Source: Puffinus mauretanicus (lineage: Eukaryota; Chordata; Aves; Procellariiformes; Procellariidae). Taken from it: DNA of 64,000 nucleotides. Where the stretch lies: positions 152,501-216,500 of the forward strand of contig JAJKFH010004101.1 in NCBI GenBank assembly GCA_023333565.1. Direction: 5' to 3'. Made by a program: the position numbers and the translations under genes. Below the pieces are notes generated by a model that ran no database searches, was not told the origin of the DNA, and saw only the letters and a program-made list of their open reading frames with translations. This document shows positions 26,483 through 39,534 of the stretch, piece after piece (position 1 is the first letter of the stretch; every line of letters starts with the position of its first letter).

Positions 26483-28370
26483 AGCTAACAGTGAGCAACC
26501 TATCATTTAAGATTCGTTAAAAGGAAAGTTTTTCATAGACTATGCAGGCAGACCATGGTATATATGTAATACTGACACTTTAGATAATATCCTACAGTCT
26601 CATATCTCTTTTTTAGTTGATTATAAAGGCAATACTAAATAGGCAATGCTTTAAAAAACATGTCTTCTATTCCTCTATTAATTACTGTTAATTATTTTAA
26701 AATAATACTTCTGGATCCACAGTGATATAATTATTTTCTGAATTTTAATGCAGTGAATTATTGAGTGTAAGGCTTTTACATAATCTGAGGGGTTTTTTTG
26801 AGGATTTGTTTACTGATGGAGAAAACTCTCGCTTTTAAGTAACACTTTAAAACTACTTTAAAATAGCATTAAGAAGAGAATTATTGGTCTCAAGTATATG
26901 AGGAAAAGTATACACCATGTATTTAAGTATTCATTTCTTTAAATTAAACTAGGAAGATTATATTCTTTCATCAATAAATGTTGCAAGAAAGAAATTCTTC
27001 ATAATAAATGTTAGTTTTCTGATTTCATTTTAAATTGGTATATGCTTGGACAATTTGCTGGTCTAGTATAAGAACCTAAATAGAACAGGATAGGCCTGAG
27101 TCATCTTAAACCTTTTGGATTTAAATGTATGTCTTGTCAAATTTAATTAAGAAAAACAAGGTGCTTGTTACACAAGAAAATACAATATTTTTTGTCCTGC
27201 AAAAATGATGTCGATGAGTTACAGACACAACTGGAAACATTGCTGATTAGACCATGGATAATTCTGCAGAAAAATAAATAATATCTCATTCTTTGAGTAA
27301 AGGTTTAACAATGCAAAACAGGGCAGTAAAAGCAGGGGAAAAGCACAGTGAATAAGGATGATCCATCAAACTTAGTATTTTAAAACCAATTAACTTGAAT
27401 GTTTAAACATAGTATGAAATACTGTACCTAAACTTTTAGGAGAAAGAAGACATGCCTGCATCTTCCTCAAGTCCAGGCAGCTATAAATTTCTCATTGATT
27501 CTAGTTTAGTTCAAGGATTCACTGAAACCTAATAGGAATTAAGAGGATGAGTGCAGAACAAGCCAGCCTTCTGTCTTCTCCTTTTGGTATCTTTTCCCAA
27601 AAATTAATGTGATTGAGACCTCATAAGATGTGAGGAATAGCTAATTAAAGGGCAGTGTAATAACAGCCAGCTGTTAACACCTCAGTCATTGCATGTTATA
27701 AGAAATTCTGTGCTCATGAGAACTCTAGCTGGACTGGCATTGCCTTTTCAGCTGATGTGGGCTGGAGACCTGAAATTAAAACATCAGAAACAAATTGGGC
27801 TACAGCATGTTTTAAACAGTGACAGAGGAGGCTCACTTGCTCTTCAGCTGCAATGTTCATGAAGGAGACATGGCAAAAAAAATGATCTAGAGTATGTATG
27901 TATAAACAATGATATTCCTGCTTCCCAGACCTAGGGGGTGAGGCTATAAATTAAGATTTTATTATTTTTATTAAATTAATAAAAGAAGAGTTAGAATTCA
28001 GTAAGGCCTAGTGAGTTTGGTGAGTTGGCAGCTTTGGTAATTGATATAGATAGAAAGATGTGTGGATGATTTACTACTGATTTAAGAGGTGACTGGATTG
28101 TTAATGAGGTATTAAACTTTGCAATGTGAGAAACTGATAACTTAGGCCAGGTTAATAAAGTTGCTTTGACACCTACTTTTGATAAGATGCTTTATAAGGA
28201 TAAGTCATTTTGACTTTAAAATATCTCGTGTATTTGTAAAGCTATGTTAGCTTTAAATCCATTCTGACACTATGATGTAAATACAAATGGTGTTATGCTG
28301 AACCAGTAAAACATTGTTCTTTAGATTTGTTTTTCAACAAATATTTTAACTGACATGTTAATGCTCAACA

Positions 28371-28410
28371 TCTGTCATGTTTGTCATGCAGGAAACACAA
28401 ACATGACAGA
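28371..28410. repeat. Inverted repeat, 14-bp perfect arms, 12-nt loop
   Basis: The arm TCTGTCATGTTTGT (28371-28384) is the exact reverse complement of ACAAACATGACAGA (28397-28410). Beyond a 2x2 mismatch, three more pairs can form outward (28366-28368 with 28413-28415). Confidence 0.9.
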
Positions 28411-30425
28411 ACTTGTTTGTTCTATTGTTCATCATGACTTTGATTTTAGCAGTAAAGATAGTTCACTCACATTTTTCTTTTGGTTTATATGATTTTACTT
28501 AACCCTTTGTAAGGATGAACTAAAGAATTAATTAAAAACTAGCTCTGTTCACTGAAAATTGGAAGGGAACTTAATTTCTCAGATCTGATTTTATAACTTT
28601 TTTACTGACATTAAATAACTCTATCAAAGTTAACATTTTCACATATTTTTTAGTTCCAGAAGCTTCCACTACTTATTAGAGACAACACTCCCTTTTTCCT
28701 AAGAAATGTGCATTAGTCAGTAGCAAAAGACATACAGAGTAGGTTACTTAACTGAAAAAAGCTAGCAACAATGCTACTGACAAAGTAATGTCAACAACAA
28801 AATTTAGGCGGATTTAAATTATTAATGTGTGTATTGAACTCCTTTTTTTTTCACCTTTGCTACCAGTAACTTTGTGTTTCTTCATTATAATTAGCCACTA
28901 AACTTAATATGTTCCTTCTGTCCCAACCCATTTTTAGCTGATTAAGAATCCCATAACTTGATCTGTGACCCAGAGGAAAACTAACTTCAACTTTGGAGAG
29001 TAATGGGCTCAGTTCTATGAATCTGAAGCTAGGGTATATGGAGGAAGATATAAACCAAGAAAATGAGACATCAGACTTGTTTGTTCCTTAAAAAAAGGGA
29101 ATAAAGAGTACAACAACATGGCTAAGGCTGCTAAAACAACAACAACAATAAAGGAAATATACTAGCAAACAGCTTTATTTTCCTCCTAGTTCCATAGTTT
29201 TTCTCCAGGCTATTTCTTCTTCCAGTAATTTCCTTCAGAAAGCTGAAGGACACAGGAAGCTGAATTAACTGATAAATTCTACAAAAAGTCCCTCCATGTC
29301 AGCCATACTTTTTTAAACTCAAGTGTAAGTGTACATTGCTCTTAACCTGTAAGTGCCACATATGTGCTCCCCACCTTTCTTCTATTACATGCATTTTCAG
29401 AACCTGATTAATATTTCTAGGCCTAATGTCTTCCCTTTTTTGTTGAAAGGGGATTTGATACATCCCATCATGGCAGAAGACTGAAAGAATAGGCTGGTAG
29501 CACTCCTTGGGATGGGGTATTCTTTTTGCTTTCTACACTTTCATTTTTGCAAAATCACTGCATAAATTGAAAGGTCTAGTTGACTGTGAATGCTACACCA
29601 CTCCTGGGAGGAGGACTAGCTTCTCCCCTACTTCATCTTCCAGCTGCAGAAAAGGTCAAGGACAATGGGAGACATAGTCTTGGAAAAAAAAATGGAAAGA
29701 ACTGTCACCTAGTGGGCAAATTGTGCCAAAGAAGAAAAAAGCTTTAGATGAAAGTGTCCTTGAGACATAGATGGGATAGCAAGAAAGATAACAGTGTGAA
29801 ATGTACATCTTGGATGATAAAAGAGAAAATGGCAACTCTCAATTACATACGGTACAGTAAAAAATGCTAAAAAATGATAAGCAGTTCCATCTTCCCCCAG
29901 CTCGTTTCTGTACTCTGCCATTTTTACTTTAATGGTATTAAATGGGTGGAAGAAAGGAAAATTCCATGCTTGTTTTGTGTCTCTTTTCTTCATTTAGCTG
30001 TTTTTCTGTTTCCCTCCTGACACTGTGACAGACAGGGTCTTAAACTTGCCATATGCCTCATCTCTCACACAACAGAGTATGTTAGCTCTTTTGAGTCAGT
30101 CTCCACTTGAAGTTTTCCAGGGAGGCTGAAGTTTAATCTTTTGCCCCAAAACTCATTCTAGTCTCTCTGTAGGTAAGAGATTGTCTAGCCATTTACTTGC
30201 TTAGTGAAAAGGTTATTTACCTTCCATAGCTATATAAAAATCTTTGTTATACTAAGAATCATCTCCACGTATTTGTCTAGTAAACAACTCCTGGCTGTTA
30301 AGTGTAAAGCTCCTGCCCATACAGTTTTGGTGACTACATCACATTCTTCCATGCATAATGCTGTCTTTCACTGGGCCTTATGTAGCAGATGGGGTTGATT
30401 AAAGTCTTAAGGCTGAGACGAACTA

Positions 30426-30473
30426 TGACAGTTAATAACTCCTTTGAGGTGACAGTTAATAACTACTTTTAGG
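30426..30473 (+). repeat. 24-bp tandem duplication
   Basis: Two adjacent 24-bp units beginning TGACAGTTAATAACT differ at two positions, indicating a fairly recent local duplication. Confidence 0.9.
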
Positions 30474-30872
30474 TGACTAAAAGTCGATTTCTTCCTCAGA
30501 GTCACTCTGTAGGAGGTTGTCTTTGTTTCATGTATACAATAGGTTCATGGTAGTTTACTAGGCCGACCAAAACATGTTTTAATAATACCATTTAATATTT
30601 TTTAAATGTTCATATTGTAATGTTTTTGCAGATGGACGTGGCATTTTTATACAAAGGGAAGAAAGGCACAAGAATATTTAGATAATGACATTATCAGGGA
30701 TGTCAGAAATAATTTTTGGGAGCTAAGTATCACATGAGAATTTCAATAACTTGCTAGATCAGCCATAGGATATGCAACTCAAAAAAAAAAAAAGAAAATA
30801 ATAACAAGTTGCTAACTAAATGAGCACTAGCATGTTTAGGACATCTTGCTGAGAGAATAAAAAGAGGATTTT

Positions 30873-32145
30873 CATAGAATCATAGATGATTTGGGTTGGA
30901 AGACACATTTACGGATCATTTAATCCAACTCCTCTGCCATGGGTAGGGACATCCTTCACTAAATCAGGTTGCTCAAAATCCTCTCCAACCTAACCTTGAA
31001 CACTTCCAGTGATGGGGTATCCACAACTTCTCTGGGCAACTTGTTCCAGTGTCTCACCACCCTCATCGTAAAAAATTTCTTCCTTGTGTCCAATCTAAAT
31101 CTACCTTCTTTCAGTTGAAAACCATTGCCCTTTGTCCTGTCACTACAGACCTTGGTAAAAAGTCTTTCTCCATCTTTCTTATAAGTCTCCTTTAAGTATT
31201 GAAAGGCTGCAATCAGGTCTTCCTGGAGCCTTCTCTTCTCCAGCCTGATAAACCCCAACTCTCTCAGCCTTTCTTCACAGAATGGGCACTCCAGCCCTCT
31301 GAACATTTTTGTAGCCCTCCTCTGGACCTGCTCTAACAGTTCCAAGTCTTTTTTGTGCTGGGGACCCCAGAACTGGACGCATTACTCCAGCTAGGGTCTC
31401 AGAGGAGCAGAATAGAGGGGCAGAATCACCTCCCTCCAGCTGCTGGCCACACTTCTTATTATGCAGCCCAGGATACAGTTGGCCTTCTGGGATGGGAGCA
31501 CACATTGTCAGCTGATGTCCAGCTTTTCATCCACCAGTACCCCGAAGTCCTTCTCCTCAGGGTTGCTCTGAATCCATTCACCCCCAATCTGTGTTGATAC
31601 TGGGGATTGCCCTGATCCAGGTGCAGGACCTTGTACTTCACCTTATTGAACTTCATGAGGTTCATATGGGCCCATATCTCAAGGCTGTCCAGGTCTCTCT
31701 GGATGACATTCCTTCCCTCAATCATCATCAGCTGCACCACTCAGCTTGGTGTCATCCGCAAAATTGCTGAGGGTACACTCGATCCCACTGTGTATGTCAC
31801 TGATGAAAGTATTATGTAGTATCGGTCCCTGTTTTGTACCCTTGAGGGACACCAATCATCATTTCTGTTTTCCACTTGGACATTGAGCTGTTGACTGTAA
31901 GTCTTTGGACACGGCCATCCGGCCAATTCCTCATCCATCTAACAGTCCGTCCATCAAACCCATATGTCTCCAATTTAGTGGCAAGAATGTTGTGGGGGAC
32001 CGTATCAAAGGCCTTAGAGAAGTCCGGGTAATGACATCAGTAGCTCTTCCCTTGTCTACTGATGGAGTCACTCCATCATAGAAGGCCACTAATACCACTA
32101 TTACTTGGTGGTAATAGTTCACCAAGGCACTATTTGCCCTTGGCG
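30873..32145 (-). mobile_element. CR1 LINE, 5'-truncated, minus strand
   Basis: The left edge has the complement of the CR1 terminal repeat (TCATAGAATCATAGATGAT). On the minus strand the element then runs back through the 3' UTR and ORF2 to about the same reverse transcriptase region where the copy at 21118 begins, ending near 32145. The two copies are similar across their full length. Confidence 0.94.
30959..32140 (-). pseudogene. CR1 ORF2 C-terminal half (reverse transcriptase), frameshifted
   Basis: The best-preserved part is a 128-codon minus-strand frame, 31345 to 30959, covering the C-terminal domain ('[15 protein letters not shown]', '[15 protein letters not shown]') and ending at the normal ORF2 stop position. 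Upstream the motif C box FADD is intact (complement of 31751-31762), and the motif A aspartate (PDFSKAFD) is also present. The frames are broken by several indels, one of them just before motif A where a base is missing relative to the copy at 21221. It is a non-functional fossil. Confidence 0.9.
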
Positions 32146-35100
32146 TTGCCTTATGTAATTACATATTACTATACTACAAATATAAAAGACATCCTCAAGT
32201 TTCTATTACAATGATATACTCTAATATGCAAAGTGATTCTAACATACTCCTTTATTTGTTATCTATATCACAAATGTTGTGATTTTAAATCTTTGTTATT
32301 AATTTTGATGTAATCAAACTCGCTAATCAAAGTAAAAAACTGCAATGATTCTGTGAAATATATGTGCTGAAAGGATTAAAACCAGGACAACTAATCAGTT
32401 TCAAGAGGTAATAATCACTGGTTTTCTTTAATTCACTTGATATATGGTAAATCATGTAGCACCAAGACAGTGTCGGGAAAGCATTGTTTGGGAAGATGGA
32501 AGTCTAAGTAGTATTGCTTTTACCTTTTTCACCAATACTAATTTGTTGGTTTTTTTTCCCTTAATTTCAAATTAAATTAATCTGGTAAGTGTAGACTTGG
32601 TTAAATGGCACTAACTGCATCTTCCTTCACTTCTCAGTGAAGGATTTGTGTCAGACTGACATCCTCTAACTGTTCACAAATATTATTTACCCCTTCCAAA
32701 AGAACAACACTATATTATACTATCTTCTTCTTTTTTTATTTTTCTTCCCCCCTCCCCCCCCTCCCCCCCCCCCCTCCCTTCTTCAGGACTCTACAGTTAT
32801 AGAAAATTACCATTAATGGTTCATGACAATGATATATGCAGTTAACAATGTGGAGTACCTTGGGAAACTTGGTTAAGGGATTACTCTTTATCTAGCTAAG
32901 AAGTTGCCTAATCTATTGATACTACTCATTGTCAGAAAGTTAAAGAAAGCAAGTGGAGTTGATAAAATGTGTAGAACTGAAAAAGACTGTACAACAATAT
33001 GCCCCCCAAAAGAACTAACTTCACTGAGTCAATACAGGAAAGCAATTTTTTCAATCAGATGAGGACTGAGCTCATCAGAAGAAGAAATAGAGTCTTCATC
33101 AATCTTGATTTAATATCAAAACTTGATTTTGATTTAATATTAAAGTAGTAAATAAGCTGTTCCTGAAATGCTTCACTGTCCATCAATACAGCAACAAAAC
33201 TTGACCATTTTCCCATGATTTATACTTTACTATTGTTAATGGCTGCTGTATGATTATTAAAATATTTATAATTCATATAAGCGTTGCAATTCATTATATT
33301 GTGGCACAAATGGCCTATTTGTGCAGACTTTACTTTCTCAGTTGATCAATTCCAATCTGTTAAAATAACACTAATTTTTCTACACAATGTGTAAGGCAAG
33401 ACACATGTTGCTAGAATTTTGTCAATGTGTCATGCTCTTTCATACTCCCAGGTCCTTCATAAAAGCACTGGTAACATGCTATATAGTAAGGCAATCTGCA
33501 ATGAGTTAAGATATTGGGTCCATCACTGGCTCTCAGAAAGTTTCTTCTGCTTGACTGAAAATGAATACGATTAGATTCAAGCTTCAGCATCTTCTTCCAG
33601 GTGTATGGAAAACTGGTACTTGCGGTGATTTAGAAACTTCTGACCTGTGGTTAGGACAAGCTGGAAAAATGTCTTTAGTTTGGCTACTCAACTTCATTAT
33701 CAGTGAATGCCCTGAACTGGTATTTCACTTATTAACAAAGACGACTTCCCTTTGCTTCAACAGTGCTATTAATCATCCTAATTTTTCTAACATATCTACT
33801 ACTACACTGATGTTCAATGTAAGTAACTAAAGATAAAGTACCTCTGTTGGAAAGCAAAACTGTACTTAGTCATCTGCTTGCTCACTATGTATGGGTTAAG
33901 TGGGGAGAAAAAACAGCTTCAAGAAACAGATTGACAATGCAATCAAAGCAGAAAGAAGCAAAAGCTAAAAAGAGTGGTCTAACTCTTTCTAACTGTTAAG
34001 GGCTATTCTTATTGAATAAAATACATGGTATGAATGTAGTGACTGACTCTACTATAAGTTCCAAAAGATCTAACCATGTTTTCTGTAGCAGTTTTAAACA
34101 TTTAATCTTGCTATTCAGTTCCGTTCATAAGGCAAGAAACTAGTATCTCCAACAGCAGTAACGATGACTAAAATCTATAAAATTCATGTTTTGTAGAACT
34201 TCTGTTAGAAGAAAATCTATCTTGACATATTCTCAGTGTACTTTAACCTAACTTCTTTTTCTAACAATATGAACTGATAATTAACTGTGATGTGGTACTT
34301 GAGTTGCTTTGCCATTTTAACAGAAGTAAAAACTCAGTAGATTAAGTGGATCTAATGACAGCGTCAAAGGTGTGTGACACTGCAAAAGAAAATGTGTTCA
34401 GTTGCTTAGACCTTTGACAAACATTATTTATATTTAAATTATCTGTTAAATGTTTGTCTTAGAGAAATCTTTTTATCATGCATACTATTTGCTCTTTATT
34501 GGTAGACTTCAGCCATATGTGAAAGAAAAGCTGAAAAAAGGTGCCTTTTGTCAATATTATAAACTTCTGGAAACTTTCACTGAATAGTGCTAACATTTAT
34601 ATTCTTTGGGGCATGAAACTATCCTTTGTGACAGATTTGGTTTGTTGACATCTGTGGAAACATCTGACCATATGGTGTCAGGTTCTACATTTTGAACAAT
34701 TCCACTCTGCATACTTCAGCAGCAGTTTCTTAGAGTCTTATATTCCCTTAAGACGCTGCCCACATCTCGTGCTCCAGTTCCCAACCTGAGCTGGATCCAG
34801 CTACCAGAAGAAATATCGTTTCTCTATTTGATACTAAGCATTACTGAAAGAGAAAGCTATCAGAGCCAAATTTAAGGAGTACAGGAGCTGGGGATGTTTG
34901 TTCTTGACTAATGCGGGCCACAAATGAAATAAAGAACTATCAGTCAGAGACTTTGAAAGTTAAATGGGGTCTGATGAACTTGTGCCTACATAGTGCAAGG
35001 AATTTGACAGAACTTTTGGAATTTTCTGGGCAAAAGAAGAGTAGACCAGGAAGCATGTTTAGGCCTGCAAAACATGGGAAGAACTATTTACTAACTGGGC

Positions 35101-35894
35101 CAGAGGTACAGGGAACGTGGAGCTGGAGGTTATGAAGGAACTGGAAATCATTTGCCAAGGAAGCAGAAAGTGTGTCCAACACTCATTTTTTTCTCTTTTG
35201 TTTTCTCTTGTGCCCTGGTTTCCTCTTAGTCATATTGCATGAATGCATACTAGTTGTGCACTTCTGAAGTAAATTCACTAGTTCCCTCTCAGACACAAGT
35301 GGGATATCTTTGTCCTAGGATCTACTCTGGACACTCTATGTCAGAATGATCCTGTGGCAAGACTAGTCTTTCAACACAATTCCAGCTTGCTCTGCGCCCT
35401 AAAATACATCCTCATACCCTCAGGTTATTCCTGAGAACATGAAACAAATACCTGGAGCCATGCTAAAAAGGAACTCTGGCAGGTAGCATCATAGCTGCAT
35501 TGCTATTTCAGGTCCTCCAAATTGAAAATCCACAAATCCAAGACCATAGGGGTAGCACATAAGACAAGGAGTATCTGACTGTACCTGAGCAGCTGACTGC
35601 TATGTACTGTGAAAGCTCTAGTCAGCCCAAAACCTGAAATCAGTCTGCAATGACTGAATTGAACAGTCAGTCTGCTGTGCAGTCCTCAGATACATAGTAT
35701 AAGATTCAGCTGATGAATGGGATTATGAATGGGAGAAAGCAAGGACAATGTCTGGATTTTGGCAAGAAGGAAGAATAGATGATCCAGAACCTAAAGGAGT
35801 TCTCTCCCAGGATACTAGGTTTCATTCTTCTGTTATCAGCAGGTGTTTATACTAAGCTTCTTTACTTTCATCACTTATAAGTCATTGGGGCCTG
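32146..35894. other. Unique AT-rich DNA, no gene recognised
   Basis: No exon or transposon is recognised. A C-rich tract lies at 32747-32778. The 89-codon frame at 33561-33830 and the 74-codon frame at 34911-35135 have no recognisable domain, and I do not call them genes. Confidence 0.55.
32747..32778 (-). repeat. C-rich tract (G-rich on minus strand)
   Basis: The runs are C6, C8, C12 and C3, each separated by a single T. Four G-runs with one-base loops on the minus strand fit a G-quadruplex pattern. Confidence 0.9.
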
Positions 35895-36029
35895 ACTAGT
35901 TGCACCTACAAGTGCTGCGAGAGCTGGCTGATGTCACTGCACGTCCATTCACAATTATCTTTGAAAAGTTATGGTGACTGGGAGGGGTTCCTGAAGACTG
36001 GAAGGGAGCAAATGCCAGTGTTACCTTCA

Positions 36030-37280
36030 AGAAGAACATCTCCAAAGATGTGCAGGAGAAGAAGATGACTGGGACTAGTCAGCATGGATTTATTAAAGGG
36101 AAATGACGTTTGGCCAACATGATAGCCTTCTGTAATGAGGTGACTGCATTGGTGGAAGAGGGGAAAGCAGTGGACATAGTTTACCTCTACTTTAGTAAGA
36201 TTTTTGACAGTGTCTCTCATAACATCCTTGTAGACAAGCTGACAAAGGAGAGTTTAGATAAGTGGACAGTGAGGTGAGTTGAAAACTGGCTGAACTGCTG
36301 GCCCTAGAAGATTGTGATCAGTGGCATAAAGCCTAGTTGGAGGCCAGTCACTAGTGGTGTACTCTAGGGGCTGATACTGTTGCCAATACTGTTTAACCTC
36401 TTCATTAATGACCTGGACACTGGGACAAATTGCATTTTCAGCAAGTTTGCAGATGATACAAAACTGGGAGGAGTGGCTGATACACCAGAGGGTTGTGCTG
36501 CCATCCAGAGGGACCTCAAAAGCCTGGAAAATTGGTCTGAAATGAATCTCATAAAGTTCAACAAAGGGAAGTGTAAAGTCCTGCAACTGGGAAGGAATCA
36601 CCCCAGGCACTAGTAATGCTGGAGGCCAACCAACTGTACAGCAGCTTTGCAGAAAAGGACCTTTGGTCCTGGTGGGCAACAAGCTAACCATGAGATAGCA
36701 ATGCACCCTCAAAGCAGAGAAGGCTAACAGCATCCTGCATTAGAATGCTGCATGCTAATGCAGCTTGCTGCATTAGGAGAAACATTGCCAGCAGGTCAAG
36801 GGAGTGATCCTTCACTATTCTCAGGATTGTTAAGAGCACACCTGGAGTGCTGTGTCCATTTCTGGGCTACCCAGCACAAGAAAGATATGGACTTACCAGA
36901 ATGAGTTTAGCACAGGGCCGCAAAGGTGATTAAATGGACTGATGCATCTTTCACATGAGGAAAAGCTGAGACAGTTGAGACTGTTCAGCCTAGAAAATAG
37001 AAGGCTCAAGAAGACCTTATCAATGCATGGGCGGGAATGAAGAATGGGGCTACCAGACTCTTCTCAGTAGTGCCCATTGGTAGGACAAATGGTAATGGGT
37101 GCAAATTAAATCACATGAAATTCCATTTGAACACAAGAAAACACTTTTTTTTTTTTTTTTTTTTTTTTTTTAAGGCTGGTCAAATACTGAAGCAGGTTGC
37201 CTAGAGAGTTTGTTGATGATCCATCTGTGGAGATATTTGAAATCCCACTGGACATGGTCCTGAGCAATCTGCTTTAGCTG
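36030..37280 (+). pseudogene. CR1 ORF2 remnant (reverse transcriptase), broken
   Basis: Motif A reads YLYFSKIFD: its catalytic aspartate codon has become TAC (Tyr) at 36188-36190. Motif C is intact as FADD at 36446-36457, within an open stretch of about 77 codons (36380-36613) that encodes 'LFNLFINDLDTGTN' and 'SKFADDTKLGG'. Stops and frameshifts occur on both sides, including TAG codons around 36304 and 36366. The protein cannot be made or active. Confidence 0.88.
37147..37172 (+). repeat. Poly-T run (26 T) inside CR1
   Basis: The homopolymer lies where the CR1 ORF2 coding sequence normally has a short T run, so it arose by slippage after insertion. Confidence 0.9.
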
Positions 37281-37353
37281 ACCCTGCTTGAGCAAGAGAG
37301 TTGGACTAAATGATCTCAAGAGGTCCCTTCTGGACTCAACAATTCTGTGATTC

Positions 37354-39404
37354 CTCAATCCATCTTTGCACACTGCTTTGCACCTACTATCATAGCAAAG
37401 CTTTCCAATCTCAAAAACTGTTGGATTTGAGATATTTCTGCAACAGTTCAGCTTCTTGTATATGTACTTTAATTTGTAATCCCGAATCCATTATCATGTA
37501 TACATATTCAGTGCAAAGAATAGACATGCTCTAGATATGAACAAAGACTATGTAATGAAAGGGCTGTTGGTAGGAATTCTGCTTTGCTTGTTCAGAAAGT
37601 TGTAAACAGAATGAGGAAAGGTATAGATGGAACAGAGAAAGAACAGTCTTACACATAGCCATTTAGATGGTGCTATATGGAAATAGACTGTCCTTCTTTA
37701 TGACACTGAATCCTTCGGTTCTGGGAAGGTCAGGTTGATCAAACTTCTTATGGGTCACCAAACTATCTGTCCTTCACTTTCTGAGAATCTTAGGATTTGA
37801 TTTGTCAAAAGTCTGGGCAGTAAGGAGCAAATGTAATCAGAGCTTTTTATTGAATAGATAAAATGCCATATAATGTCACATGGTACAAAAATTCTCGCCA
37901 CAATACAAACTCCAAATTAATAGATGCACCTGACCTTCTCTGCTTTCCTGTAGAAAGGAAAATAACATTTTATTTTCCAAAAGTACTGTAAAAATCAAGT
38001 GATTTGTTTGTGCCACTGTAATATCAATGATAAATACTGTAGAAAAGTCTACAAACAAATTAGTTCTGCCTTCAAGGCAGAATTTGAATAATATTCAGCA
38101 AACAAAGCATATAGCTGCACACTGAATAATGAAGATAAAGATGTTGTGTAGGAACAGTATAGAGAATGAAGGTACCCTGAATGAGGCAAGGATGCTAGAA
38201 AATTGTATGAAAGTACAACATAATTACACAATGTATATGTACAAAGGGGCTAAATTAGGACAAAAGCAGTATTATTTCTGGTAACTTCTGACTTTTGAGT
38301 GTTTGCTTTTACACTGTAGCGTTCCTAGCATAAATTTGTGAATGTTACATATGTAGAGTTTAAATGTTGCAGAATTTTGAACACTAGCTGCTCTTCGTGC
38401 CCAACACTAAAATTACAATGTATCTGAGAATATACATTTGCTCCTTGGGTTGCTCGCACATACTGCTGATTGCCTTCAGGCTGAGGGTTGTAATGTGGTG
38501 ACCCCCAGCAGAGAGGTATTGTCTCATTCACTCACGTCCTGCTTTTGAGGACGTAGATGGGCATAATCATTACACGCCTGTGTGCTGACCCACCGATCCC
38601 TTTTTGAGAATTGTTGAGCACCAAAAGAAATTAAAATTGAAACTCAGCAGGTACAGGATTGGGTCCCCAGCAGTCTTTATCTACTTGCAAAATGGCAGTA
38701 GTCAGATAGTCACCATTTCTTCATTCGCAGCCACACTGAGCTAAAATTGCTATAAGAGCTAATACCTGTTTAAACTCTGGCAGCAGAGTGACTTTTTTCA
38801 ATTGCTTACAGCTCTCACATTATATCGAAGAGAACCAGATGTAAGCGATGTGCCAGAATGAAAAAAGACAGTTCAAATGGCAAAAAAGTGAATCTGCAGT
38901 TACAGCCAATTATTTCAGCATGCTGTCTCAGTGGCAATTAAGACACAGCTCTCATGGGTTTGGTGTCAAAACTGGCAATGGCATCCTGGTTCTCATATAC
39001 ATTCTTTAATCTTTATAATATACCTCTTTCCCATTAGTGCTTCATTACAGCTTTTTAGTTTTTCATTTGGGAAATATATTGTTCATTTATTTAACAATTC
39101 TCCTGTTTTCACTAGTACATCCCTGAGAACATGAAAGAGGCTATACTGGATCAGAAAAAGATCTGTATAGCAGGTCTTTTATCTCCATCAAAAACACATG
39201 GCTAGGAAATATTATAAAAGCAAGCACACAGTGATCCATCTCTAGAAGACTTTCATACTCACCACCACTTCTGAGCTCCCTAGAGTCACAGAGGGTTTGC
39301 GTATGGGGGAGGGGGAGAGGAAGGGGTGTTGTGGGTGGGTGTAATAGTCCATGATATAATTTCCTTTTATAAATTCCACCTCATCTGGTGAGTCTGACCT
39401 CAGA
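37354..39404. other. Unique DNA, no gene recognised
   Basis: No exon or transposon is recognised. A G-rich tract lies at 39305-39339, and a small 7-bp hairpin with ACGTCCT arms lies at 38534-38554. Confidence 0.55.
39305..39339 (+). repeat. G-rich tract with G-quadruplex pattern
   Basis: Five runs of three to five Gs (GGGGG, GGGGG, GGGG, GGG, GGG) are separated by loops of 1, 7, 6 and 1 bases. This satisfies the common G3+N1-7 rule. Confidence 0.8.
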
Positions 39405-39487
39405 GCTGAACCTGCTTTGGATAGGAGTTTGAACCAGACACCTCCTGAGCTCCCTTCCAGCCTGAACCGTCCTATGAGCCTGAGAAC
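39405..39487 (+). mobile_element. Degenerate CR1 3'-end scrap
   Basis: It resembles the last 80 bp of CR1: TTTGAACCAGACACCTCCTG, then AGCTCCCTTCCAGCCTGAAC and a decayed terminal repeat (CGTCCTATGAGCCTGAG). It is short and diverged. Confidence 0.65.
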
Positions 39488-39534
39488 CTGCAGCAAGAAA
39501 TTTCACAGTTTCATAACACTCAGTGAACACACAA

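Larger units (their letters stand above)
24171..30872. other. Unique AT-rich DNA, no gene recognised
   Basis: No exon or transposon is recognised. It contains poly-A at about 25136-25152, a polypyrimidine tract at 26342-26482, a strong inverted repeat at 28371-28410 and a 24-bp tandem duplication at 30426-30473. The block at about 27590-27760 looks constrained by eye (low in simple sequence, with balanced short motifs such as CTAATTAAAGGGCA), but this is only an impression. Confidence 0.55.
35895..37353 (+). mobile_element. Older CR1 LINE subfamily, 5'-truncated, near 1.46 kb
   Basis: It is collinear with CR1 from upstream of the reverse transcriptase core ('GAGAGCTGGCTGATGTCACT') to the 3' terminus (TCAAGAGGTCCCTTCTGGA ... 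AATTCTGTGATTC). Its 3' end and internal sequence differ from the copies at 21118 and 30873, so it is another subfamily. Compared with a typical CR1 it lacks a block near 36020-36060. It has a 26-T expansion at 37147-37172, where CR1 usually has about five Ts, and an inverted-repeat insertion at 36735-36776. Confidence 0.92.

Noticed and set aside
36254..36733. 159-codon minus-strand frame
   Set aside because: Antisense shadow of CR1 ORF2.
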